Shown here piece by piece: positions 13,700 through 22,439 of a DNA stretch of 64,000 nt. The translations under genes were made by a program, and so were the position numbers. Where the stretch lies: positions 14,109 through 78,108 of the forward strand of contig CAKQCB010000011.1 in assembly GCA_934216615.1 (NCBI GenBank), written 5' to 3'. Numbering within the stretch: the first letter of the stretch is position 1; each line of letters opens with the position of its first letter. Source of the stretch: an uncultured Anaerolineae bacterium (GTDB lineage: Bacteria > Chloroflexota > Anaerolineae > Aggregatilineales > Phototrophicaceae). The notes under the pieces are model-generated. The model searched no databases. It saw nothing but the letters and a program-made list of their open reading frames with translations, and was not told the DNA's origin.

Positions 13700-14929
13700 A
13701 TGATTTTTCGTAAACACGCAGTTTTATTACTCTCTACCCTGTCCGCGCTGATTCTCGGTGCCGTCTTTTTCGCATCCGCCGCCGATGTCGTCGTGGAACC
13801 ATCCAACCCAGATTGGATACGCAATGATCCGTCAAATGTGATTTTTTCAACAGAAATGCCCGATCCAAACGGAGGGGCAGCCTCACTACGGTTTTCTAAT
13901 ATTGACACCGCCAAGCATGTTTCCAGCCCTTCTTTTTTGCCGGTGGGCACGCTTCTTTCAGACATCACCAACATCAGCTATGATGCCGCCATTCCCGCAA
14001 CACAAACTCCACAAGCGTATATGCTTGCGGTGTTTATCTCTGTTGCGTTGAATGATGGCACAGGTCGAACCACTTGGCTGATTTATGAACCTGTCTACAC
14101 GCCTTCTATCGGCAACCCACCGCTCACGCCCGGCGTATGGCGTCACATCTCAATTACAGCCAGCACTGAAGGGTGGTGGTCAACCGCTAAAGTCAATCCA
14201 GATATCATGGGTTCAGGTCAATGTGATGATGGTCGTCATGTGTCATTCAACGTCTGCTCATTGACAGAGTTTATCACTGACTTTCCCTTAGCAACTGTGG
14301 CAGCACCGATGCGCTTGCAAGGCGGCGGTGGCTGGACGATAACAGATGTTCATTATGGGGATAACTTCAGCGTGACGTATGCGGGCATCACCAACTCGGT
14401 CGATTTTGAACTTGTCGTACCTACCCCGCCCCCTACCGAAACTGTGCCTGTCACTCCCGGTATAACGCCAACGGCCCCTGTGATCCTGCCTACGCTGGAA
14501 CCCACATTCCCACCCCCACCTGCATGTGAGGAAGAAATCAACGACCCTGAAACCAGCATATTGTTCTTCCAATTGACGGATGCCAATGGTGATCCCATAC
14601 GCTGTCAAATCTTCGTTCGCAATGGTGCTTATCTGCGCTATAGAGGACAGCAGTTGACCTCACTCGCCAACATTGGCATTGAAGGGGTGGATGATCTAGG
14701 CATCATCCAAGCCGTAGATTTATTCAGTCCCGTAGGGAAAACATCCTTTGCGGGCGGGATTGTCGCCTGCTTGCGTGGTGAAGGGTCGATGCTCTATTTA
14801 GGTGCGAACGACGCGCCTCGCCATATCGAAATTGTGGGCACATACACGATTCCAGAGTTCCCCAATTTCACCTGCTTGACGATCTTTGAACCCGCGTCAT
14901 TGGTACTTGTTCGTAACACCCCGAACTAA
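13700..14929 (+). CDS. Secreted protein with a four-cysteine C-terminal domain
   Basis: 409 residues from ATG 13700 (GTG 13697 also possible). Signal peptide at 1-28 (cut near ASA/AD). Residues 30-240 form a beta-rich domain (DWIRNDPSNVIF, LTPGVWRHISITAS), then a Pro/Thr linker (TPPPTETVPVTPGITPTAP). The C-terminal 134 residues contain four Cys and the lines IGIEGVDDLGIIQAVDLFSP and YTIPEFPNFTCLTIFEP. That last domain recurs at the end of the beta-helix protein encoded at 38467-40707. Alone in its transcript, with a terminator 11 bp after the stop. Probably exported or surface-bound; the N-terminal domain is not recognised. Confidence 0.8.
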   Translation: MIFRKHAVLLLSTLSALILGAVFFASAADVVVEPSNPDWIRNDPSNVIFSTEMPDPNGGAASLRFSNIDTAKHVSSPSFLPVGTLLSDITNISYDAAIPATQTPQAYMLAVFISVALNDGTGRTTWLIYEPVYTPSIGNPPLTPGVWRHISITASTEGWWSTAKVNPDIMGSGQCDDGRHVSFNVCSLTEFITDFPLATVAAPMRLQGGGGWTITDVHYGDNFSVTYAGITNSVDFELVVPTPPPTETVPVTPGITPTAPVILPTLEPTFPPPPACEEEINDPETSILFFQLTDANGDPIRCQIFVRNGAYLRYRGQQLTSLANIGIEGVDDLGIIQAVDLFSPVGKTSFAGGIVACLRGEGSMLYLGANDAPRHIEIVGTYTIPEFPNFTCLTIFEPASLVLVRNTPN

Positions 14930-14934
14930 GTTGC

Positions 14935-14973
14935 AAAAAGCCCCTCATCGGTACTGATGAGGGGCTTTTTTTA
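14935..14973 (+). terminator. Rho-independent terminator
   Basis: GCCCCTCATC and GATGAGGGGC form a perfect 10-bp stem with a 6-base loop, followed by seven T; an A-rich run in front makes it usable for the converging gene as well. Confidence 0.85.
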
Positions 14974-14991
14974 TCGAATCTCTATCATGCT

Positions 14992-15672
14992 CTATGACGG
15001 TGTGAATTGTTTCCAGTGACCTGCGGAAACGACTTCGACCACGCCATCATGTACTTTGATGGCCGTCTCATCATCCATTGCATAGCCTATTCCCTGCAAG
15101 CCCGCGCCCCATTTTTCTGCATGAGCAGAGCTGTGCTCAGGAAGCGTCGGATAATCGAGATGCGGAAACATCTCAAAATCGACGAAGCCTAACGTTTCAT
15201 TTCCACCTGATGGCGGGGTCCAATGGACGAAATAATCCGCGACACGTGGCGCCATCACTAAACTTCCCGCGCTCAACCCCATATAGACCGCACGAAGCGA
15301 CGGTAGAAGATCAGCCAGCCCTGATTCTCGCATCCAGTAAGCGAGGTATAAGGTATCGCCACCGTTCACGAGAAGCACGTCTGTTTCTTGAAGCATGGGC
15401 ACCCAACGCGCTTTGCCGAGGCTTGGTAACGCGGTCAATTCTAACACGCCTACGGACTTCCAGCCTAGCTCGCACATGGGGCAGGTGGTCAAGCTCGACC
15501 CGCTGATGAATTCCCATGCGCGGAGTGCGCCATCATGCCCGCCCGGAAAAGCATATGTTCCTGTCGGGATACAAAGGGCGTTGCATTCGGCAATCGGTTT
15601 GTCTAACAGGTCGAGCAGGGCGCTGTGAATCCGTTCGTTTCTGACACCACCCGACGTCAGCAGCAGTTTCAC
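14992..15672 (-). CDS. Peptidase S51 / type 1 glutamine amidotransferase-like protein (dipeptidase E family)
   Basis: 226 residues from GTG 15672, which follows AGGAG by 7 bases (an ATG 18 bases upstream is the alternative). MKLLLTSGG start, LLVNGGDTLYLA near 85-96, and the nucleophile elbow GLSAGSLVMAP near 120-130 with Ser as in aspartyl dipeptidase (peptidase E), plus a later His region (FPHLDYP). The family cuts N-terminal Asp dipeptides or acts on small amide substrates in the cytoplasm. Single gene; the terminator at 14935-14973 serves its end too. Specificity is not predictable. Confidence 0.8.
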   Translation of the reverse strand: MKLLLTSGGVRNERIHSALLDLLDKPIAECNALCIPTGTYAFPGGHDGALRAWEFISGSSLTTCPMCELGWKSVGVLELTALPSLGKARWVPMLQETDVLLVNGGDTLYLAYWMRESGLADLLPSLRAVYMGLSAGSLVMAPRVADYFVHWTPPSGGNETLGFVDFEMFPHLDYPTLPEHSSAHAEKWGAGLQGIGYAMDDETAIKVHDGVVEVVSAGHWKQFTPS

Positions 15673-15810
15673 GATTCTTCTCCTGAGCATGTTTCATGTG
15701 ATTGAACAAAGAGTCTACATGAAAAATAGCACAGATGTTCTTGTGGTGCAAGTGAGTTAATGCGCAGGAATTTCTCTCAATTTGTGACGAAAGACAGGGT
15801 TAAGAACGGA

Positions 15811-15840
15811 CAAAAGGCGCTGTCTGTAGCATCAGCGCCC
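15811..15840 (-). terminator. Terminator of the aldo/keto reductase gene
   Basis: Read on the reverse strand: GGCGCTG, 10-base loop, CAGCGCC, TTTTG. A second hairpin (AAGCTGAG / CTCAGCTT) lies between it and the stop codon. Confidence 0.65.
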
Positions 15841-15880
15841 CTTAAACTGTTATTCTCTTAAGCTGAGCGCGTCCCTCAGC

Positions 15881-16876
15881 TTATTTTTTGTAGGGGATTA
15901 ACCCTATAAGTCCATGAGGCACATACGGTTCCTCAAGGTAAGCCATATCCTCTGCTTCTAAATGGACGCTCAATGAGGCAACGGCTTCTTCAAGATGAGA
16001 TATTTTGGTTGCCCCAATGATCGGCGCGACCACCGCTTTTTGTTGGCGCAACCATGCCAGCGAAATGTGAGCGCGGGGCACCCCATACTTTTGAGCGACT
16101 TCCGCGAGACGATCCACTACCCATTTATCCGCGTCGGCTGTGCTTCCATATTTACTCACGGCCGTAGTGTCCGTTTCAAGGCGGGTCGTCGTTTCCGACC
16201 AATCGCGCGCTAACCGTCCTGATGCCAGTGGACTATAGGGTGTGACCGCTATTTTTTCTTCGACGCATAGGGGCATCATCTCGCGTTCTTCTTCGCGGTA
16301 GATCAAGTTGTAATGGTTCTGCATCGAGACAAAGCGCGTCCAGCCATTTTTCTCTGCAACATAAAGCGCCTTCTGAAATTGGAACGCATACATGGCCGAT
16401 GCGCCGATATAGCGCGCTTTCCCCGCCTTGACGACATCGTGCAAGGCTTCCATCGTCTCTTCGATAGGCGTTTGATAATCCCACCGATGGATGATGTACA
16501 GATCGACATAATCCGTGCCCAGTCGCTTCAGGCTGTGATCAATTTCCGTCAAGATGGCTTTTCGCGATAATCCGGCGCTGTTAGAGCCTTTGCGCATGGG
16601 CATAAACACTTTGGTGGCAAGGACAACCTCATCGCGCTTGGCATAATCGTTCAACGCCCGCCCGAGGAATTCTTCACTGACCCCATACGCATAGATATTG
16701 GCCGTGTCGAAAAAATTTACGCCTAAATCGAGCGCGCGTTTGATGATCGCACGGCTGTCTTCTTCGTTGAGCGCCCACGGGTTATGCCCCCATCCTTCGG
16801 CACTGCCGAAGCTCATACAACCGAGGCTGATGGGGGATACTTCCAACCCGGTGTTCCCAAACTTCACATAGTCCAT
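15881..16876 (-). CDS. Aldo/keto reductase
   Basis: 331 residues from ATG 16876 after AAGGAGAG. Family landmarks: N-terminal MDYVKFGNTGLEVSPISLGCM, catalytic Asp and Tyr in FDTANIYAYGVSE, Lys in LATKVF, His in YIIHRWD, and the cofactor-binding end region (VVAPIIGATKISHLEEAV). The TIM-barrel enzyme should reduce an aldehyde or ketone with NADPH in the cytoplasm. It resembles YajO/IolS-type members. Substrate unknown. It precedes, in the same direction, the peptidase S51 gene, but a terminator separates them. Confidence 0.92.
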   Translation of the reverse strand: MDYVKFGNTGLEVSPISLGCMSFGSAEGWGHNPWALNEEDSRAIIKRALDLGVNFFDTANIYAYGVSEEFLGRALNDYAKRDEVVLATKVFMPMRKGSNSAGLSRKAILTEIDHSLKRLGTDYVDLYIIHRWDYQTPIEETMEALHDVVKAGKARYIGASAMYAFQFQKALYVAEKNGWTRFVSMQNHYNLIYREEEREMMPLCVEEKIAVTPYSPLASGRLARDWSETTTRLETDTTAVSKYGSTADADKWVVDRLAEVAQKYGVPRAHISLAWLRQQKAVVAPIIGATKISHLEEAVASLSVHLEAEDMAYLEEPYVPHGLIGLIPYKK

Positions 16877-16948
16877 TGCAATCTCTCCTTGTCGCGTCCT
16901 CACAAGGATGAGTTTAATTTCATTCAGCGATTTATGCTTGCAATGGAT

Positions 16949-17590
16949 TTAACGGTTTAAAAATGCGAGTGTGCGTTCCCATGCCAATTGAGATGCCGCT
17001 TCTTGATACGCATCGGCACGGTCTGGCTCAAAGAACCAATGTCCCGTGTTCGGGTACTGATGAAACGTCACCGAACGCCCTGCCTCGCGAAGCGCAGTTT
17101 CTAACGCATCGACGCTGGTTTGGGGTTCAAATGGATCGTCAGAGGCAAAATGACCGAGATAATCCGCGTTTGTGTGCGCATAGCCGTCTGTTGGGCCAGT
17201 CCCATAAAACAGGATGACTTTTCCCACCGCTTCAAGCTGTGATTGTGACATTCTTAATGCGAAGTAGGCCCCCAAAGAAAAGCCGATCACGGTGATGCGC
17301 GGCTGTGTGACAGTCGGCTGTTGTTGCAGGTGATGCTGAGAGAGCGCCAGCTTTGCTTCGGAAACGTCCCCGTCTAGTGCTTGGGTGAGTTTCTCTGCTT
17401 CTGAAATTTGATCCGTCACTTGTCCGTCGTATAAGTCGGGCGCAAAGACGGTAAAACCTTCATCGGCGAGGCGCTGTGCCAGTGTTTTGATCGTTTCATT
17501 CAACCCCCACCACGCATGCAATAACAAAATGGCTTGTCCATTTGCTTGTGCGGGAAGGGCTAAGTGTCCTTGGGGCGGGGATTGTGTCAT
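16949..17590 (-). CDS. Dienelactone hydrolase family protein (serine nucleophile)
   Basis: 213 residues from ATG 17590, with GAGGAC upstream. An alpha/beta hydrolase: LLLHAWWGLN near 22-31, nucleophile elbow GFSLGAYFAL near 105-114, acid in FASDDPF near 160, His in NTGHWFFE near 187. True dienelactone hydrolases use Cys in GxCxG; here Ser stands in its place, so the chemistry is more like an ordinary esterase. It lies upstream of, and in the same direction as, the aldo/keto reductase (72 bp gap), perhaps one transcript. Confidence 0.85.
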   Translation of the reverse strand: MTQSPPQGHLALPAQANGQAILLLHAWWGLNETIKTLAQRLADEGFTVFAPDLYDGQVTDQISEAEKLTQALDGDVSEAKLALSQHHLQQQPTVTQPRITVIGFSLGAYFALRMSQSQLEAVGKVILFYGTGPTDGYAHTNADYLGHFASDDPFEPQTSVDALETALREAGRSVTFHQYPNTGHWFFEPDRADAYQEAASQLAWERTLAFLNR

Positions 17591-17670
17591 GATCTCGTCC
17601 TCAATATGGAATATCAATTCCAAGAGTATAGAACATTTGTTTTGAAGTGTCGAAAAAAGCGAGGGGTGAT

Positions 17671-17708
17671 AAAAACAACAAGACCTGATCCTCTAGCGAT
17701 CAGGTCTT
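17671..17708 (-). terminator. Terminator of mscL
   Basis: Reverse strand: AAGACCTGATC, 7-base loop, GATCAGGTCTT, then GTTGTTTTT. An 11-bp perfect stem 22 bp after the mscL stop. Confidence 0.8.
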
Positions 17709-17729
17709 GGGTCATTTGAGAAGGTGAGC

Positions 17730-18206
17730 TTACGCTGTAACTTCAGAGGTACATTCGGGGCAGCGGGTGGCTTTGATCGGAATGACCGAATAGCAGAAAG
17801 GACAATCTTTGGTGGTGGGGTCAACGGGTTTGTCTTCCCCGCGACGGGTACGTTCCATCAAGGAGTTCACGCTTTTCACCATGAGGAAGACCGCTAATGC
17901 GACGATCAAGAAATTTATCACTGCATTGATGAACAGCCCGATATTGAGCGTGACTGCGCCTGCTTCAGCGGCGGCGTCCGGCGTTGCGAAGGGTCCCCAA
18001 GTGTCTACCCCATTCACGACACCCGCCTTCAGAACAATCATGATGTTGGAGAAATCGATTCCGCCAACAACCAAACCGATCACGGGCATCACCACATCGT
18101 TGACGAGCGAGTTCACAATGGCTGTGAACGCGGCACCGATGATGATACCGACTGCCAAATCCATTACATTACCGCGCAGAATAAACTTTTTAAATTCGTT
18201 AATCAT
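17730..18206 (-). CDS. mscL: Large-conductance mechanosensitive channel MscL with C-terminal zinc ribbon
   Basis: 158 residues from ATG 18206 (GGAGG 8 bases upstream). Residues 1-45 carry the MscL start FKKFILRGNVMDLAVGIIIG and pore helix, then a longer than usual periplasmic loop, the second span (about 92-115, LFINAVINFLIVALAVFLMV), and a basic linker. In place of the usual C-terminal helix bundle there is a zinc ribbon: CPFC and CPEC near 133-153. The channel opens under membrane tension to release solutes. Zinc-ribbon ends on MscL are known in some bacteria; here it may stabilise the pentamer or sense metal or redox state. Confidence 0.93.
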   Translation of the reverse strand: MINEFKKFILRGNVMDLAVGIIIGAAFTAIVNSLVNDVVMPVIGLVVGGIDFSNIMIVLKAGVVNGVDTWGPFATPDAAAEAGAVTLNIGLFINAVINFLIVALAVFLMVKSVNSLMERTRRGEDKPVDPTTKDCPFCYSVIPIKATRCPECTSEVTA

Positions 18207-18457
18207 CGTGTTGGCCTCCATGAAAAAGACATTTATGTATGATAACGCAGTTTTTTTCTTCTTTCACTTAAGGTACGCTTGTTAAAAATTTTTTCTCGTA
18301 AAAACCGAATTTTTATAAATTTTTATTAAGATAGAATGGGTTTTAGACCTGAAACACGTTTCTAGAAGCTATACTAAATGTAATATTTATTGAAATATTC
18401 CTGAGCGAATACCGCGATAAATAGGTGCACGATATTCATTATTGAGGAGATTAACGA
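18207..18457. other. AT-rich divergent intergenic region
   Basis: Very AT-rich spacer between mscL and the tandem secreted genes. It contains AATATTT-ATTG-AAATATT (18382-18399), a perfect small palindrome, and TATACT at 18370 that could be a -10 of the rightward genes, though without a fitting -35. No gene seen. Confidence 0.4.
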
Positions 18458-19735
18458 ATGAATTTTTTACGTCGATGGGTGTCTGTAGGGATTACAGGAC
18501 TCGTATTGTGTAGTGTTCCATCCACGTTCCAACTTTACGCGCAAGACGTAGAGACCACCCCACTCATCGAATTGTTGACCCATATACCCGGAACCCCAGA
18601 AAACCGTAACGACGTTCTCTTTGTAGACCGTCGTGCCATCGAAACGGCGTACCCGGGCGCACAAATGCCCGCTAACTTTGCCGCCTTTGACAGCATGTTG
18701 GCATCCAGTGAACTGACGGAAACCCAGGCTGCAGGGGCGGCTTGGTGGAACGCGATTTTTCAAATGTACATCCCTACAGGGCGTTACTTGCTTCAAATGG
18801 GGACGATGCCCAACCTGCTAGGGATCGATTATTTCGATATCGACCAAGAATTGCAGTACGGGACACCCCCCAATGGCGGTCTGATTCTTGCGGGTGAATT
18901 TCAAACGATAGGGCCTGAAGTCATCTTAGGGGTTCGAGAGTATCAAGAAGTTAGCGACGGTCTTTGGTGTTTGGATGGAGACTGTACAACGGGACAAGCG
19001 ATGAGTCTTTCAGACCGTGATCTTGCCAACCCGTTCGGGGGCGAGTTCGGCCGTTTCCAACCGATCTTAGTGCAAGAAAATTTGCTAGCGAGTTCGACCA
19101 CCCCTGTACAATTGGGATACACCCCAACGGGCGAACACATTGGAGGGGTGAGCCTTGCCGACCATGATGATATTGTAGATGCCATCCACGCGCTTGAATC
19201 GCTCGGCACTATCGTTCAAGTGGCGATGTGGGATGGGACAATGGTCGGCATCTATGAAAATTTTGGGGATGTCTTAGGCTCGAATATCGAAGGTGACACG
19301 CTCAGTTTTGAAGAATTGCCCCCCATCGCCCCGTATTCGTTGTTCGTCATCGGGGATGTGGTCAGCACTGACGAGCAGATGACCGCCGCGACATTTGTTT
19401 TTGAAACACCAGAAGAAGCCCAATCTGCATTGGATGAAATGCAACGTCGCCTCGACACGCTCATCAGTACGCGCACCAGTGACGTTTACCGTGAAGAATT
19501 TGAAGGGCGGGATGCCACCATCCGCACCCAAGTTTTTGAAGGGGAAAACTACGCGGTAGGCCTGTTGATCTTGAGCACAGATAAACCAACAGTGGATGAT
19601 TTATTGGCATTTTCGACTTCCAATACAGCGCCTACATTAAGACCCGGCCTTCTTTACAGCACTTTGTATCGTATGGTGATTTCTCGCGATACCGCATGGT
19701 TTGCCTACAACGCAACAATCTTGACCAACAACTAA
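18458..19735 (+). CDS. Secreted protein of unknown family, copy 1 of a tandem pair
   Basis: 425 residues, start after TTGAGGAG. Signal peptide 1-29 (cut near LYA/QD). The mature part starts with a leucine-rich helix (TTPLIELLTHIPG), contains a central GIDYFDIDQELQYG motif near 125-140, a CxxxxC pair (WCLDGDCTTG) near 175, a NPFGGEFGR line near 192, and a C-terminal QVFEGENYAVG. No known domain recognised. The next gene encodes a paralogue with the same order of motifs. Both are probably exported and may bind a ligand or a cell-wall partner, which is only a guess. Confidence 0.8.
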   Translation: MNFLRRWVSVGITGLVLCSVPSTFQLYAQDVETTPLIELLTHIPGTPENRNDVLFVDRRAIETAYPGAQMPANFAAFDSMLASSELTETQAAGAAWWNAIFQMYIPTGRYLLQMGTMPNLLGIDYFDIDQELQYGTPPNGGLILAGEFQTIGPEVILGVREYQEVSDGLWCLDGDCTTGQAMSLSDRDLANPFGGEFGRFQPILVQENLLASSTTPVQLGYTPTGEHIGGVSLADHDDIVDAIHALESLGTIVQVAMWDGTMVGIYENFGDVLGSNIEGDTLSFEELPPIAPYSLFVIGDVVSTDEQMTAATFVFETPEEAQSALDEMQRRLDTLISTRTSDVYREEFEGRDATIRTQVFEGENYAVGLLILSTDKPTVDDLLAFSTSNTAPTLRPGLLYSTLYRMVISRDTAWFAYNATILTNN

Positions 19736-19769
19736 GGCCAACCCTATTTAAAACGAGGAGGAATGGACA

Positions 19770-21041
19770 ATGAACGCTTGGAATAAAGGCGTGAGTGTCG
19801 GCGTCGCAGGGCTTTTATTATTCGGGTTGCAAACACAACCTCAACTGCATGCACAAGACGCGGACACATCGCCATTACTGGAACTGCTGGCATATATCCC
19901 GGCAGAAAATAACCGTAGAGATTTGTACTTTGCCGACCGTCAGGCTCTAGAGGAAGCGTATACGGGCGTACAAGTGCCCCCCACGTTTGCCGACTTTCAA
20001 AACCGTTCGGATTCAGCCGACGCAACCGACGAACAACGGGCATGGCAAGCATGGTTTAAATCCGTCATGAATGTGTATATCCCCACAGCACAGTACATGA
20101 ATTTCATGGACACACTGCCAGAAGTGCTAGGGATTGATTATTTCGATATCGATCAAGAATTGCAGTATGGCGTTCCCCCTGAAAGCGGATTGATCTTGGT
20201 CGGTGAGTTTGGCGTAACCGCTGCCGAAGCTGCTTTTGCAAACCGAGGTTATGAACAAGTGGGCAACCTTTGGTGTTTTGAGGGCGATTGTTCCACTGGC
20301 ATGGCGGTTTCGGTAGACAATATCAACCCAACGAACCCGTTTGGGGGCCAGCTAGGTCGTGACCAACCCACATTCATCCAAGAAGGGATGATCGCGAGTT
20401 CAACAGTGCCTTTCCAATTAGGATATGATGCCGAAGGAAGCGCGCTCGAATTTACGACTTTAGCCGAAGAAACCGACATTGTAGACACCGTTCATGCCCT
20501 CCATGCTTTAGGCACCGTCATTCAAGTATCGATGTTTGACGGGGACGTGGCTGGCGTGATGAATTTTGTGAATCCCCGTTTCACACCGGAACAAATCGAC
20601 GCGATCAGAGAGGCATTAGCGTTAGACGATGCCCCGACCATTTCCCCCTACAGCATGGTGACGATAGCGGATGTCGTGACGGAAGATGCACAATTAGGCG
20701 TCATGGCCTTTGCGTTTGATTCTGTAGAAGATGCAGAAATATCCTTAGCCGAAATGGTGCGTCGTATCGAAACAACGCCCAGCGTCATCATGTCTCTTCA
20801 AACGTATGCTGAGATCATCGCCTCTCGTAGTGCTACCGTCTCAACCCAAGTTTTTGAAGGGGAAAATCATGTGATTGGTTTAGTTCTGCTGACGACACCT
20901 AAAGCGACGGTTGAACAAATCCTCGTTAATACGCCACAAAATCCACAAGAGGCTGTGATGCCCGGTATACTGTATCGCTTGCTCAGCAATATGATGTTGT
21001 CGCAAGACAGCGCGTGGTTTGCATTCGATACCGAATTCTAA
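19770..21041 (+). CDS. Secreted protein of unknown family, copy 2 of a tandem pair
   Basis: 423 residues, start after GAGGAGG, 34 bp downstream of its paralogue. Signal peptide 1-27 (cut near LHA/QD). The same landmarks appear as in copy 1: LLELLAYIP, GIDYFDIDQELQYG, WCFEGDCSTG, NPFGGQLGR, QVFEGENHVIG and a final DSAWFAF. The two Cys are kept, so a disulphide in the exported protein is likely. The pair arose by local duplication and has diverged considerably outside these blocks. No family recognised. Confidence 0.8.
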   Translation: MNAWNKGVSVGVAGLLLFGLQTQPQLHAQDADTSPLLELLAYIPAENNRRDLYFADRQALEEAYTGVQVPPTFADFQNRSDSADATDEQRAWQAWFKSVMNVYIPTAQYMNFMDTLPEVLGIDYFDIDQELQYGVPPESGLILVGEFGVTAAEAAFANRGYEQVGNLWCFEGDCSTGMAVSVDNINPTNPFGGQLGRDQPTFIQEGMIASSTVPFQLGYDAEGSALEFTTLAEETDIVDTVHALHALGTVIQVSMFDGDVAGVMNFVNPRFTPEQIDAIREALALDDAPTISPYSMVTIADVVTEDAQLGVMAFAFDSVEDAEISLAEMVRRIETTPSVIMSLQTYAEIIASRSATVSTQVFEGENHVIGLVLLTTPKATVEQILVNTPQNPQEAVMPGILYRLLSNMMLSQDSAWFAFDTEF

Positions 21042-21058
21042 GCAGTTCCTCGATACAT

Positions 21059-21088
21059 GTGTGCCCTCTCCATCAGGACAGGGCACAC
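21059..21088. terminator. Hairpin between convergent genes
   Basis: GTGTGCCCT and AGGGCACAC pair perfectly around a 12-base loop. No T run follows on either strand, so terminator activity is likely but weaker than usual. Confidence 0.5.
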
Positions 21089-21121
21089 GTCAACCCTTGC
21101 TAACATGAAGTGCGAAATGAC

Positions 21122-22432
21122 CTAATCCGTCTTGAGAGCGACGACGGTGGTCATGCGGGATGCGCGCAAGGCTGGAACCAACCCCGCCATCACGCCTACC
21201 GCCGTCGATAAAACCAACCCAAAAAGCGCAAGGTCACTGGGGATGATGAGAATCCCGTTTTGCGCTTGGGAAAGGTCAAACGGCAAGAACATCATTCCGC
21301 CCCCCATGTTTGGGTCACCGCCCGCCGCTTGTGCGGCGATCAACGCCTGATTGACGACGTTCTGAATTAAATAGGACAGCGCCACTCCTGCCGACCCGCC
21401 GAATAACCCCACTAAGGCCGACTCGATCAAAAAAATCGTGAGGACGTTTTGATCGGTTGCGCCGACAGCCTTCATCAGGCCGATTTCGCGCGTGCGCTCC
21501 AAAATTGCCATCGTCATGGTGTTCGCCACGCCAAACGCGGCGACTAACAGCGCGACGCCCCCCACACCGCCCAAAGCCAAGCGCATCGTGCTGAAAAACC
21601 CGTTGAGCTGGTTGATAAACTCGCCTAGCCCGCTGGTGTTAAAGCCCATCTCTTTGATGGCGTCGCTCACGGTGGTGGTCATTTCGCGGTTTTCCACGCG
21701 CACCAAAACTTGATCGTAGACAAACGTCTCAGAGTTGAGCGAACTGCCCGTTGTCCATTCCGACATCTCGATCACGTCTTGAATCGGCATGATCATCGCC
21801 CAATCCAGCGTTGAGCTAGGGCTTAACACGCCTGAAACTTGAAGGTCAAGCCGACGGTTGTTCATCCCATCGTTGCTGTACAGCCGACCTTGCAGGGGCG
21901 TGTTGAGCATATCGACCATCACAGGGGCATATTCTTCGGCGGTGGGGTCATAAAAATTATTGCTCACCTGTGAACCGACGAGCATTTGCCCACTTTCGAG
22001 CGACAAAGTGCCTTCGGTGACGGTGACGCCTAAATAGGGCAGTAGACGCGGGTCGATGCCCAATATTTGCCCACCGCCACTATAATCCCCCGCGCGAATC
22101 TCCATCCAAGATTGCAAGCTGAAGAAGGGGATGACAGCCAGCACACCGTCAATCGAATAAAACTCACGGACAGCTTGCGGGGTCAGTTCAGGGCGTTCTG
22201 TGCCACTGCTCGAGCCACCGCCCATAAAATCATAACTGCGGGTGACAAAAAGTTCGGTCAGCGACCCACTTTGACCGATGCCCGCTTCCGCCGCGTCCTG
22301 TAAACCGATGGTCAACGCCACCAGTAGAATCACGGCGGTCGTGCCGACCAAGACCCCGCTGGCCGTCATGATCAGACGCGCCCGCGCCCGCAGTAAGTTA
22401 TGAACCGCAAGTTTTCCCAAGCGAACAACCAT
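21122..22432 (-). CDS. FtsX/MacB-type ABC transporter permease
   Basis: 436 residues. One N-terminal span (about 18-42, RLIMTASGVLVGTTAVILLVAL), a large extracytoplasmic domain (45-285; MacB_PCD-like with DGVLAVIPFF and GGQILGIDP), then three spans at the C-terminus (about 290-320, 340-370, 395-420) with the family line ERTREIGLMKAVGATD. Works with the ATPase encoded two genes upstream. In MacB-type systems the permease moves periplasmic cargo or lipoproteins mechanically rather than passing solutes through the membrane. Last gene of a four-gene operon, 7 bp after the CARDB protein. Confidence 0.88.
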   Translation of the reverse strand: MVVRLGKLAVHNLLRARARLIMTASGVLVGTTAVILLVALTIGLQDAAEAGIGQSGSLTELFVTRSYDFMGGGSSSGTERPELTPQAVREFYSIDGVLAVIPFFSLQSWMEIRAGDYSGGGQILGIDPRLLPYLGVTVTEGTLSLESGQMLVGSQVSNNFYDPTAEEYAPVMVDMLNTPLQGRLYSNDGMNNRRLDLQVSGVLSPSSTLDWAMIMPIQDVIEMSEWTTGSSLNSETFVYDQVLVRVENREMTTTVSDAIKEMGFNTSGLGEFINQLNGFFSTMRLALGGVGGVALLVAAFGVANTMTMAILERTREIGLMKAVGATDQNVLTIFLIESALVGLFGGSAGVALSYLIQNVVNQALIAAQAAGGDPNMGGGMMFLPFDLSQAQNGILIIPSDLALFGLVLSTAVGVMAGLVPALRASRMTTVVALKTD

Positions 22433-22439
22433 GATCGTC

